Part shown: positions 5,381-12,443 of the stretch, piece by piece | How the letters are laid out: the number at the start of each line of letters is the position of its first letter | Position numbering within the stretch: the stretch's first letter is position 1 | Source of the DNA: Candidatus Omnitrophota bacterium | GTDB taxonomy: Bacteria > Omnitrophota > Gorgyraeia > Tantalellales > Tantalellaceae | Direction: 5' to 3' | Assembly (NCBI GenBank): GCA_030631915.1 | Contig: DAOVKF010000033.1 | Location: 1-13,207 of the forward strand | DNA: 13,207 nt | Made by a program: the position numbers and the translations under genes | Notes under the pieces: model-generated | What the model saw: the letters and a program-made list of their open reading frames with translations, nothing else | Told to the model about the DNA's origin: nothing | The model's database searches: none

Positions 5381-8047
5381 ATGAACAAAGAAAAGAAAAA
5401 GCTTTTTCTCGTTGACGGACACTCGTTCTGTTACCGGGCTTTTTATGCGATACGGGAACTCAGCACGTCCAGTGGCATGCCTACTAATGCTATCTACGGG
5501 GTCATAAACATGCTTCACAAGCTTGTTAAGGAATATACCCCTGATATGATGGCTGTGGTCTTTGACCTGAAGGGGCCTACGGTACGCCACGAAAAATACA
5601 AAGAATATAAGATACAGCGCAAACCCATGCCGGCAGAGCTGGCGGCACAGCTGTCAGGCATAAAGGAAGTCATATCAACTCACAATATCCCGATATATGA
5701 ACTACAGGGGTTTGAGGCCGATGATATCATTGCCACTCTTGCCCGCAAAGCCGTTGGGAAGGGGCTTGATGTGGTGATAGTCACGGGAGACAAAGATGCG
5801 TTTCAGCTTGTCGGAGATAGTATCAAGGTCCTCAGGCCGCAGCTGAAGGATAACAAGATGTATGACCAGGACGAGGTGCGGTATAAATACGGGGTCGCCC
5901 CGGCCGATATGATCGAGCTCATGGCGTTGATGGGGGATGCCAGCGACAATATCCCGGGGGTAAAGGGTGTCGGACAGGTGACGGCAAGAAAGCTTATTGA
6001 GAAATACGGCACTGTTGAACGTATTTACCGGAATATCGATAAGATAACCCCGGCGGCGTTAAAGGAAAAGCTTTTGGAAGGGAAAGACAAGGCCTCGTTG
6101 AGCAGGGAACTTTTAATACTGGACACCGGGCTTCCGGTAGAAGTTGATGAAGAAACGATGCGTTTAAGGGAACCCGATCACAAAAACCTTGCCAGGCTGT
6201 ATGAGAAATTCGAGTTTCAGAAACTGCTTAGAGAAATAATGCCAAAGGGGACACAGCCGGTCGCATATTCCGCGTACAGCAGCGAGGAAGACATAAAAAG
6301 AATAACGGGAGAGATAAAAAAACATAAGACTATCGGTTTCAGCATCGCAAGAGCTCCTGATGGGGGCAGCATCCGCGGCATGGCGTTTTCCGGGGAAGAA
6401 GGTACGGCGCAGTACATATCGTTCCGCGCGGACAGCGGAAAAAACCGAAAGATATCGGACATGCTAAAGGGCATACTCGAAGAGAGGGGAACGGCCAAAG
6501 TAGGGTATGACATTAAAGAGAGCCTGCTCTGTTTGCAGCGTCACGGGATGAGCCTGGAAAACGCGGATTTTGACGTCATGATAGCGGATTACCTGTTAGA
6601 ACCGTCACGTCCCGACCGCGATCTCGCGGATATCGCGATGCGGCACCTGGCGTATAATCTTTCCTTTAAGGAGGGCGGTGATCCGCAGGGGGACGGGGAT
6701 GGACAGGGGACGTTAGGCTTTTCAGACGCCGGAGTGTATAATTCGAGCTGTGAAAAGAGCGATATGGCTCTGAGGCTTTACAATGTTCTGAAGAAAGAAC
6801 TGGAGGAGAAACACCTGATAAGACTTTTCCGTGATGTGGAGATGCCGCTTGTAAATGTGCTGGCGCGGATGGAAGCGGAAGGGATCGGGATCGATATTGA
6901 ATATATGGAGGAGATAGAAAGAAAAACGCGGGAAAAGCTTGCAGATGCGGAGGAAAAAATTTACGGTTTAGCCGAAAAAAAGTTCAATATCGACTCTCCC
7001 AAACAGCTTCAGTCCGTCCTTTTTGATAAACTGGGGCTTCCCCCCATGAAAAAGACCAAAACCGGCTTTTCGACGGACGAATCGGTTTTGCGCAAACTTG
7101 CCGGCATGCATGAACTTCCGGCAGTGCTTTTAGAGTACAGGGCTCTGAAAAAGCTCAAAACAACCTACTGTGATTCGATATTGGAAATGACGGACAGAGA
7201 GACCGGTAAATTGCACACGCATTTCAATCAGGCCGTCACTTCTACGGGCAGGCTTTCCTCAAGTGAGCCGAATCTCCAGAATATCCCTGTTAAGGCCCCG
7301 CTCGGCAGGGAGATACGGCGGGTTTTCCGGCCCGGAGACAAGGATAGATCCTTATTAGCCGCGGACTACTCACAGATCGAGCTGAGGATTCTCGCGCATC
7401 TTTCGGAAGACACGAACCTGTTAAAAGCATTCAGTCAGGAAGAGGATGTTCACAAGTTTACCGCGTCATTGATGTTCGATCGCCCCATTGACAGGGTTAC
7501 GGACCGGATGCGGTCCATGGCCAAAACGGTCAATTTCGGCATTATTTACGGGATGAGCCCTTTTGGCCTTGCGAAAGATCTTGACATCGGTGTGGGGGAA
7601 GCGCAGGCGTTCATCAGCGCCTATTTCCAGAGGTATTCCGGCGTAAAGGTCTTTATCGAGAGGACGATCGGCGCTGTCAGGGAAAAGGGATATGTCACCA
7701 CATTGCTCAATCGCAGGCGGTATATACCAGAGATCTTCAGCCCCAATGAGCATGAGAGGGGATTTGCCGAGAGAGCGGCGATAAATACGTCTGTGCAGGG
7801 ATCGGCCGCCGACCTTATCAAACTCGCGATGTTAGCGTGTCACAGGGAACTGAAGGACAGTGAGGTCAGAATGGTCATTCAGATCCATGATGAATTGATC
7901 TTTACCGTGCCCGCGGGAGAGATAAAGGAGACGGCGGAGAAGGTCAAAAGAATAATGGAAGGTGTTATGGACCTGAAGGTCCCGCTGATAGTGGACGTGG
8001 AAGCCGGTGAGAACTGGATGGACCTCAGGGAAGTCGCCCCGGCATGA
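5381..8047 (+). CDS. polA: DNA polymerase I
   Basis: Fills gaps and removes RNA primers in replication and repair. The 888-residue protein has all three domains. The 5'-3' exonuclease (1-290) shows LVDGHS (Asp12), EADD (112-115), TGDKDAF (Asp137/Asp139), GDASDN (185-190) and an H3TH motif (191-210). The 3'-5' exonuclease fold (about 300-480) lacks catalytic residues: E. coli FDTET is FSIAR here (320-324), and the YxxxD aspartate position is Lys459; only Asp398 seems kept, so proofreading is probably absent. The polymerase domain (about 490-888) has motif A (AADYSQIELR, Asp662), motif B (Arg711, Lys715, Phe719, Tyr723) and motif C (QIHDEL, Asp837). The ATG is the only possible start, since the frame is closed by TAG at 5345-5347 and has no alternative codon between. 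It follows its own promoter. Confidence 0.97.
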   Translation: MNKEKKKLFLVDGHSFCYRAFYAIRELSTSSGMPTNAIYGVINMLHKLVKEYTPDMMAVVFDLKGPTVRHEKYKEYKIQRKPMPAELAAQLSGIKEVISTHNIPIYELQGFEADDIIATLARKAVGKGLDVVIVTGDKDAFQLVGDSIKVLRPQLKDNKMYDQDEVRYKYGVAPADMIELMALMGDASDNIPGVKGVGQVTARKLIEKYGTVERIYRNIDKITPAALKEKLLEGKDKASLSRELLILDTGLPVEVDEETMRLREPDHKNLARLYEKFEFQKLLREIMPKGTQPVAYSAYSSEEDIKRITGEIKKHKTIGFSIARAPDGGSIRGMAFSGEEGTAQYISFRADSGKNRKISDMLKGILEERGTAKVGYDIKESLLCLQRHGMSLENADFDVMIADYLLEPSRPDRDLADIAMRHLAYNLSFKEGGDPQGDGDGQGTLGFSDAGVYNSSCEKSDMALRLYNVLKKELEEKHLIRLFRDVEMPLVNVLARMEAEGIGIDIEYMEEIERKTREKLADAEEKIYGLAEKKFNIDSPKQLQSVLFDKLGLPPMKKTKTGFSTDESVLRKLAGMHELPAVLLEYRALKKLKTTYCDSILEMTDRETGKLHTHFNQAVTSTGRLSSSEPNLQNIPVKAPLGREIRRVFRPGDKDRSLLAADYSQIELRILAHLSEDTNLLKAFSQEEDVHKFTASLMFDRPIDRVTDRMRSMAKTVNFGIIYGMSPFGLAKDLDIGVGEAQAFISAYFQRYSGVKVFIERTIGAVREKGYVTTLLNRRRYIPEIFSPNEHERGFAERAAINTSVQGSAADLIKLAMLACHRELKDSEVRMVIQIHDELIFTVPAGEIKETAEKVKRIMEGVMDLKVPLIVDVEAGENWMDLREVAPA

Positions 8048-8058
8048 TCCGCCGGCCG

Positions 8059-8114
8059 TTGCCCGTCTCCGGTCAGCCAGAGAAACCCGGGGACAGGCGG
8101 CGAACAGCGGGCAA
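8059..8114. other. Nested inverted repeat in the polA-coaE spacer
   Basis: TTGCCCG (8059-8065) is complementary to CGGGCAA (8108-8114). Inside, GTCTCCGG (8065-8072) can pair with CCGGGGAC (8087-8094) through one T-G wobble around a 14-nt loop. There is no T-run, so a Rho-independent terminator is unlikely. It may be a processing or stability hairpin in a GC-rich 80-nt spacer, or chance. Confidence 0.4.
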
Positions 8115-8127
8115 GTGACCAGGAAGC

Positions 8128-8721
8128 ATGGGCAGGAAGAAAATAATAATCGGGATCACGGGAGGCCTGGCCGCGGGAAAGACGACCGTAGCCGGCATGC
8201 TTGCGGAAAAAGGCGCGTTAAAAATAGATGCGGACAGGATAGGACATCAGATACTTGAGGAGAATAAGGCAGTGAGGCGGATGATAATCGACAGCCTTGG
8301 TAAAGGCATCCTTTCGGGAGGAGATATCGACCGCAGGAAGCTGCGGAAGAAGGTTTTTTCCGACAGGAAAAGCCTGGAGAAGATCGAACGCCTCCTGCAT
8401 CCGTTGATCGTCAGACGTATCAGGGAAGAGATAGGCTGTCATTCGGAAGGAACGATATTGATAGACGCTCCGCTCCTGCTCGAAACCGGGCTGAACAAGA
8501 TCGTGGACCTTATCGTTGTCATAAAAGCCGACAGTGAGGCCGTGACCAAAAGGGCGGCGGATCGCGGTTTTTCAGAACAGGACGCGAAGAACATCATCGC
8601 CCGGCAGATGCCCCTTTCCGATAAACTGAGATTGGCCGATTATGTCATAGATAACAGCGGGAACCTGAACAGAACAAAAAAAGGAGTCGACAAATTATGG
8701 AAAAGGATCCAAGAACTGTAG
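8128..8721 (+). CDS. coaE: Dephospho-CoA kinase
   Basis: Catalyses the last step of coenzyme A synthesis, ATP-dependent phosphorylation of the 3'-hydroxyl of dephospho-CoA, in the cytoplasm. The 197 residues match the normal family length. The P-loop is [12 protein letters not shown] (Lys18), slightly unlike the usual GGxGSGKS because it carries [14 protein letters not shown] (Asp34, Asp36), LLHPLI (His91) and [11 protein letters not shown] (Asp113, Glu119) follow in family order, then [11 protein letters not shown] near the C-terminus. The ATG is forced: an in-frame TGA lies at 8116-8118. AGGAAG ends 1 nt before it, too close for an ideal ribosome site, so translation may be modest. Its 3' end overlaps rho by 25 nt. 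Confidence 0.95.
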   Translation: MGRKKIIIGITGGLAAGKTTVAGMLAEKGALKIDADRIGHQILEENKAVRRMIIDSLGKGILSGGDIDRRKLRKKVFSDRKSLEKIERLLHPLIVRRIREEIGCHSEGTILIDAPLLLETGLNKIVDLIVVIKADSEAVTKRAADRGFSEQDAKNIIARQMPLSDKLRLADYVIDNSGNLNRTKKGVDKLWKRIQEL

Positions 8722-10004
8722 GAGAGAAGAAAGGGGCCTCAGAGGGGAGAGAGCTGGACATAGTAAAACTCAAAAACATGAAGATATCAGAACTTTCAGA
8801 ACTCGCAAAGGGACTGGGTATAAATGGTATAAGCGGGCTGAAAAAGCACGACCTTATTTTCAAGGTGCTCCAGACCAAGATAGAAAAGAGCGGATTGGCC
8901 TTTGGGGAAGGCGTTTTAGAGGTCCTGGGTGATGGCTTTGGCTTCCTGAGGAGCTCTGATTACAACTATCTTCCGTGCCCTGACGACATATATGTCTCAC
9001 CTTCGCAGATACGGCGTTTCAGTTTGAAAACAGGAGACACTGTGAGCGGTCAGATCAGGCCGCCCAAGGACGGTGAGAGGTACTTCGCCCTTTTGAAAGT
9101 AGAAGCCGTGAATTTTGAGAATCCGGAAGTCGCGAAAAGCAAGATCTTTTTCGAGAACCTTACTCCGCTGTATCCTGATGAGAGGTTTGTCCTGGAAACC
9201 ACTCCGGATGCGATAACAATGAGGGTCATGGAGCTTTTGTCACCTGTCGGCAAGGGCCAGAGGGGGATGATCGTCGCGCCTCCTTACAGCGGGAAGACCG
9301 TGTTCTTGCAGAAATTCGCCAATGCGATAAGCATCAATTATCCGGAAGTCAAGCTTTTTATACTGCTTATAGATGAAAGGCCCGAGGAGGTCACTGATAT
9401 GCAGAGATCCGTCAATGCGGAAGTCATCAGTTCGACGTTTGACGAACCCGCACAGATGCATGTCCAGGTCTCCAAAATAGCCCTGGAGAAAGCAAAACGG
9501 CTTGTGGAACACCAGCAGGACGTGGTGATCCTCCTGGATTCGATAACAAGGCTTGCGCGTGCGTATAATACCGCGGCCCCTCATTCCGGAAAGATCCTTT
9601 CCGGTGGTGTTGATTCAACCGCGTTGCATGAACCCAAAAGGTTTTTCGGAGCTGCCAGAAATATAGAAGAAGGGGGCAGCCTCACCATAATCGCGACTGC
9701 CCTTATTGATACGGGCAGCCGGATGGATGAGGTTATCTTTGAAGAATTCAAAGGCACCGGCAACATGGAGATCCAGCTTGACAGGGCCCTGTTCCAGCGC
9801 CGGATATACCCGGCGATCGACATCAAGAAGTCAAATACCCGCAAGGAAGAGCTTCTTATAGAAGAGGATGAACTTCAGAAGATATGGCTTATGCGAAAAG
9901 CATTGAGCGACCTTGACGGGGCTGAAGCGATGCAATTGTTAATAGACCGCATGAAAAAGACCAAAACAAATAAAGAGTTTCTGGAGAACCTCAGCAAGGT
10001 ATAG
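8697..10004 (+). CDS. rho: Transcription termination factor Rho
   Basis: Hexameric RNA-dependent ATPase/translocase that releases RNA polymerase from untranslated transcripts. The 435-residue protein has the N-terminal helical Rho_N motif (about 28-58, [14 protein letters not shown]), the cold-shock-like RNA-binding domain (about 68-142, [20 protein letters not shown]) and the RecA-type motor. The Walker A motif is APPYSGKT (Lys200); the E. coli equivalent reads PPKAGKT. IDERPEE (225-231) and Walker B DVVILLDS (Asp281) follow, then the RNA-contacting [11 protein letters not shown] region (353-363). The short N-terminal leader before Rho_N lacks the long insertions seen in some phyla. Start 8697 overlaps coaE but has AAGGAG at 8681-8686, 10 nt upstream. 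A 186-nt spacer follows. Confidence 0.97.
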   Translation: MEKDPRTVGEKKGASEGRELDIVKLKNMKISELSELAKGLGINGISGLKKHDLIFKVLQTKIEKSGLAFGEGVLEVLGDGFGFLRSSDYNYLPCPDDIYVSPSQIRRFSLKTGDTVSGQIRPPKDGERYFALLKVEAVNFENPEVAKSKIFFENLTPLYPDERFVLETTPDAITMRVMELLSPVGKGQRGMIVAPPYSGKTVFLQKFANAISINYPEVKLFILLIDERPEEVTDMQRSVNAEVISSTFDEPAQMHVQVSKIALEKAKRLVEHQQDVVILLDSITRLARAYNTAAPHSGKILSGGVDSTALHEPKRFFGAARNIEEGGSLTIIATALIDTGSRMDEVIFEEFKGTGNMEIQLDRALFQRRIYPAIDIKKSNTRKEELLIEEDELQKIWLMRKALSDLDGAEAMQLLIDRMKKTKTNKEFLENLSKV

Positions 10005-10027
10005 AGGGAAATAGAGGCGGGACAAGC

Positions 10028-10069
10028 GTAAGGGCGTGGCAAATAACTGTTACCTCAGCCCGGGGATAC
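10028..10069. repeat. Partial copy of the intergenic hairpin repeat (right half only)
   Basis: Aligned without gaps to 2690-2731, this stretch matches at 32 of 42 positions by my count, and all but one of the differences are transitions. It includes GTA, TGGCAAA, GTTAC, TCAG and CCGGGG in order. No matching left arm is visible upstream in the spacer, so it appears to be a solitary or decayed half element. Confidence 0.65.
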
Positions 10070-10073
10070 CCCC

Positions 10074-10102
10074 GTAGTCACCTTTTATTTAAAAGACCGT
10101 AC
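10074..10102 (+). terminator. Possible weak hairpin after rho
   Basis: GTAGTC (10074-10079) can pair with GAC (10095-10097) and TAC (10100-10102) across a CG bulge, with TTTT (10083-10086) over AAAA (10091-10094) at the tip. It lies between rho and the rpmE promoter, where a terminator would be expected. It has a weak AT tip and no following T-run, so this is tentative. Confidence 0.25.
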
Positions 10103-10109
10103 AAATCAG

Positions 10110-10137
10110 TTGATATATCTCCGATTTTTAGTACAAT
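10110..10137 (+). promoter_or_regulatory. Sigma70-like promoter upstream of rpmE
   Basis: TTGATA (10110-10115) and TACAAT (10132-10137) are 16 nt apart, the same spacing as the polA promoter. The surrounding AT-rich DNA contrasts with the genes. Transcription would start near 10144, giving a leader of about 47 nt before the GTG start of rpmE. Confidence 0.68.
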
Positions 10138-10150
10138 ATATAGAACTGTC

Positions 10151-10172
10151 TATATCATAGATATAAATCTAT
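10151..10172. promoter_or_regulatory. Overlapping AT-rich palindromes in the rpmE leader
   Basis: TATATC-ATA-GATATA (10151-10165) is a perfect 6-bp inverted repeat. It overlaps a second one, ATAGAT-ATAA-ATCTAT (10157-10172), so only one can form at a time. They lie just downstream of the expected transcription start, where an operator or autoregulatory site for a ribosomal protein gene would be placed. They do not match a Zur or Fur box I can recognise. Confidence 0.35.
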
Positions 10173-10190
10173 AAATTATGGAGGTTAAGA

Positions 10191-10442
10191 GTGAAAAAAG
10201 GTATTCATCCAAAATATGTTGACTCAACGATCGTCTGTGCGTGCGGTAATACTGTTCATATGAAGTCAACTAAGGAAAATGTCCATGTTGAGATATGTTC
10301 CAAGTGTCATCCGTTTTATACGGGTAAGCAGAAACTGGTTGACTCTGCCGGCAGGGTGGACCGTTTCAAGAAACGGTACGCTGCAAGTGGAAGTCAGAAG
10401 GCAGAGGGCAGAAGTCAGGAGTCAGGCGGCAGCAAGCAGTAG
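10191..10442 (+). CDS. rpmE: 50S ribosomal protein L31, zinc-binding type, with repeat-derived C-terminal tail
   Basis: L31 sits on the large subunit near the subunit bridge. Residues 1-63 are a normal L31 opening with [10 protein letters not shown]. The zinc ligands are Cys16 and Cys18 (CAC) and Cys36 and Cys39 (CSKC), so this is the zinc-dependent paralogue type. It ends with the usual VDRFKKRY. Residues 64-83 are extra: Ser/Gln/Gly/Glu-rich and encoded by a heptanucleotide tandem repeat (10389-10437) running into the gene's 3' end. The start is GTG, supported by GGAGG (10180-10184) 6 nt upstream. An ATG at 10178 is out of frame. It has its own promoter, and rho lies upstream and prfA downstream, a widely conserved order. 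Confidence 0.94.
   Translation: MKKGIHPKYVDSTIVCACGNTVHMKSTKENVHVEICSKCHPFYTGKQKLVDSAGRVDRFKKRYAASGSQKAEGRSQESGGSKQ
10389..10437. repeat. Degenerate heptanucleotide tandem repeat at the 3' end of rpmE
   Basis: Seven consecutive 7-nt units are visible: ggaagtc, agaaggc, agagggc, agaagtc, aggagtc, aggcggc and agcaagc, with a loose AGRAGKC pattern. Related units GGGAGTC/GGGAGTT recur at 10455-10468 and GGGAGTC at 10664-10670. This is the style of short tandem heptamers found between genes in some cyanobacteria and other bacteria. It is not a CRISPR array: the units are contiguous with no spacers. Confidence 0.75.
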
Positions 10443-10453
10443 GGCCGAGAGAA

Positions 10454-10673
10454 AGGGAGTCGGGAGTTGCAGAGTGGGATGTGTGTAAAGGCTGGTCCGG
10501 GGTGTTCCGTACAGAAGCTTGTACGTCCCACGTGACTACAATTCCGATGCGGCCGACCCTGGAAAAATAAAGTTTAAACGGACACTATAGGTTGTAGAAG
10601 TTTACAAGCTTCTGGTAGGAATACCCCGGACCAGGCACAGCGCATAGTAGGGTTGAAGGTGTAGGGAGTCGGG
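10454..10673. repeat. Intergenic hairpin repeat, copy 2, flanked by 11-nt direct repeats
   Basis: The 245-nt rpmE-prfA spacer is mostly this element. The left arm 10492-10508 (ctggtccggggtgttcc) pairs with 10618-10634 with one G-T wobble. GTA (10509-10511) faces GTA (10615-10617), and cagaagcttgta (10512-10523) pairs perfectly with 10603-10614. The 79-nt interior can fold further: 10536-10542 with 10591-10597, and TCCG 10543-10546 with CGGA 10579-10582. The cores TCCGTACAG and CTGGTAGGA match copy 1 exactly, while the arms differ but remain paired. GTTGCAGAG (10466-10474) also recurs upstream of copy 1. AGGGAGTCGGG is an exact direct repeat at 10454-10464 and 10663-10673. There is no ORF of note inside. 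Its nature is undetermined. Confidence 0.8.
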
Positions 10674-10674
10674 G

Positions 10675-10687
10675 GATCTGAAAGATC
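10675..10687 (+). promoter_or_regulatory. Small hairpin directly abutting the prfA start codon
   Basis: GATCT (10675-10679), loop GAA, AGATC (10683-10687) form a perfect 5-bp stem-loop ending exactly one base before the ATG. It occupies the place of the ribosome site. The only purine-rich candidates are GGGAG (10664-10668) and GGGGG (10671-10675). The hairpin may dampen initiation or shift the effective spacing. Confidence 0.45.
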
Positions 10688-11758
10688 ATGTTCGAAGAAC
10701 TTAAAAAGAAAAAAGAGCGGTTCAAAACGCTGGAAAAGGAACTTTCTTCCCCGGAGCTTCTGTCAGACCGCGAGAAATATAAAAGCAGGGCCAAAGAATA
10801 TGCCGGGCTGAAAGATATCATCAGCGAATATGATAAATATCTTGCATTAGAAAAGGAAAAAACGTCCCTGGGTAAGATAATAGAAGAAGAGGGAGAGAAG
10901 AGCGAATATACGGCTCTTGCGAAAAAAGAGTTAACCGGCATAATGGAAGCGTTGGAAGCCGGTAAACGAAACCTGGAGGATATGTTCCTGGATGAAGAGT
11001 CAGGTGATTACTCGAAAAACGTTATCATAGAGATCAGGGCTGGAACGGGCGGCATTGAAGCGGGCCTGTTCGCGTCTGATCTTTATAAGATGTACACAAA
11101 ATACGCTGTCCGGAAAGGGTGGAAAATATCTGTCCTGAGCCTGAGTGGATCCGAGATGGGAGGTATCAAAGAGATAGTTTTTGCCGTGGAAGGGCAGAAC
11201 GTCTTCAAGTGCCTGAGGTTTGAGATGGGGACGCACAGGGTCCAGCGTGTTCCGGAGACAGAATCCGGAGGTAGAATACATACTTCCGCTGCTACCGTTG
11301 CGGTTTTGCCCGAAGCCGAGGATATTGACGTGGAGATCGAGACCGGGGACTTGAAAGTGGATCTTTACAGGTCCTCGGGCGCAGGCGGCCAGCACGTGAA
11401 TGTGACCGATTCCGCGGTGCGCATAACACATATACCTACGGGAGTTGTGGCGACCTGCCAGGACGAGCGCAGCCAGCACAAGAACAAGGCCAAGGCCATG
11501 CGCGTGCTAAAAGCGCGTATTTTGGAGCAAAAAGAAACCGAACGCAAAAAAGAGATCTCGGAACAAAGGAAAAAACAGGTGGGAAGCGGGGACAGGTCCG
11601 AGAAAATAAGGACTTATAATTTTCCCGAGAACAGGGTAACCGACCACAGGATAAAACTTTCTTTGTACGATCTGCCCAATATCCTGGAAGGGGAGATAGA
11701 CGGTCTCATTTCTGCCCTGCTCGAAGAGGACAGAAAGCTGAAAATAATTAGTCGTTAA
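10688..11758 (+). CDS. prfA: Peptide chain release factor 1
   Basis: RF1 reads UAA and UAG stop codons and triggers peptide release on the ribosome. The 356-residue protein has the N-terminal helical domain (about 1-100), the tripeptide anticodon PxT as PET (189-191) within RVPETESGGR, which marks RF1 rather than RF2 (SPF), and the catalytic GGQ at 233-235 in SSGAGGQHVN. QDERSQHKNKAKAM (258-271) and the C-terminal helices are intact. Gln235 is the residue methylated by PrmC, encoded 4 nt downstream. There is no clear Shine-Dalgarno, and a 5-bp hairpin ends at the ATG. A large repeat element fills the spacer upstream, and I saw no promoter there, so expression may come from the rpmE promoter. 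Confidence 0.97.
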   Translation: MFEELKKKKERFKTLEKELSSPELLSDREKYKSRAKEYAGLKDIISEYDKYLALEKEKTSLGKIIEEEGEKSEYTALAKKELTGIMEALEAGKRNLEDMFLDEESGDYSKNVIIEIRAGTGGIEAGLFASDLYKMYTKYAVRKGWKISVLSLSGSEMGGIKEIVFAVEGQNVFKCLRFEMGTHRVQRVPETESGGRIHTSAATVAVLPEAEDIDVEIETGDLKVDLYRSSGAGGQHVNVTDSAVRITHIPTGVVATCQDERSQHKNKAKAMRVLKARILEQKETERKKEISEQRKKQVGSGDRSEKIRTYNFPENRVTDHRIKLSLYDLPNILEGEIDGLISALLEEDRKLKIISR

Positions 11759-11762
11759 AAAG

Positions 11763-12440
11763 ATGGAATATTCAGATACGGTTCCTGTCCAATATAGAAA
11801 GGGCAGGACGCGATTTATGGGCATGGATATCCGGGTAGATCCCCGGGTCTTGATCCCGCGGCCGGAAACAGAACTTTTAATACGCACGGTAGCTGATCTT
11901 TGCCGTGAAAAGTCATGGAAAGATCCGTTTATACTTGATGTAGGCACCGGAAGCGGTATTATCCCTCTCGGACTGACGCGATTGATGGAAAATTGCCGTG
12001 TATTCGGGGTTGACGTTTCTTATGAGGCCCTGGCCGCGGCCGGGGAGAACATCCGGGAGTTTAAGAGCAACGACAATATAAAACTGATGCGGTCTGACAT
12101 GTTCGAAGTATTCGGCGCGGAGCATAAAGGGATCTTTGACGTAATAGTTTCCAACCCTCCGTATATCTCGGACAGGGATTATGAAAAACTGGACCCATGG
12201 GTAAAAGCCGAGCCGCGGATCGCTGTTTACGGGGGAAAGGACGGAATGGATCATCTTCAGATCATTGGCAGGCAAAGCGGCAGGTTCCTTAGCCCCGGAG
12301 GGTTTATTGCCGTGGAGGTCGCTTATGACCAGGCGAAGAAAGTGAAGGACCTGTTCATAGAATGCGGATTTACCGGGGTCGCGGGGTTTCGTGATTTTAA
12401 TAACTATGAGCGGGTCATTGTGGCATGGAATAAAGGATAG
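11763..12440 (+). CDS. prmC: Release factor glutamine methyltransferase lacking the N-terminal domain
   Basis: PrmC (HemK) uses S-adenosylmethionine to methylate the GGQ glutamine of release factors. This protein has only 225 residues against 277 in E. coli. It begins at the beta-hairpin region (PVQYRKGRTRFMG, then VLIPRPETELL at 29-39) and keeps the whole methyltransferase core: DVGTGSG (59-65, SAM binding), GVDVS (82-86), SNPPYI (130-135, the catalytic NPPY) and AEPRIAVYGGKDGMDH (149-164). The usual N-terminal helical bundle of about 70-80 residues, which docks the release factor, is missing. It cannot be restored from an earlier start because the frame is closed by TAA at 11745-11747 and has no start codon between that and ATG 11763. 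No Shine-Dalgarno is visible; a 4-nt gap after prfA suggests coupling. Confidence 0.92.
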   Translation: MEYSDTVPVQYRKGRTRFMGMDIRVDPRVLIPRPETELLIRTVADLCREKSWKDPFILDVGTGSGIIPLGLTRLMENCRVFGVDVSYEALAAAGENIREFKSNDNIKLMRSDMFEVFGAEHKGIFDVIVSNPPYISDRDYEKLDPWVKAEPRIAVYGGKDGMDHLQIIGRQSGRFLSPGGFIAVEVAYDQAKKVKDLFIECGFTGVAGFRDFNNYERVIVAWNKG

Positions 12441-12443
12441 GAT

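Noticed and set aside
8007..8258. Small + strand frame bridging polA and coaE
   Set aside because: Overlaps both genes in the wrong frame, with composition typical of a GC-rich shadow.
10081..10190. Riboswitch before rpmE
   Set aside because: The leader after the predicted transcription start is only about 47 nt and AT-rich, too short for known riboswitch aptamers with expression platforms.
10389..10470. CRISPR array
   Set aside because: Units are 7 nt, contiguous and degenerate, with no spacers and no cas genes nearby.
10279..10488. Out-of-frame + strand open frame overlapping rpmE
   Set aside because: It lies in another frame of L31 and its tail is again the heptamer repeat; no independent ribosome site or family signal.
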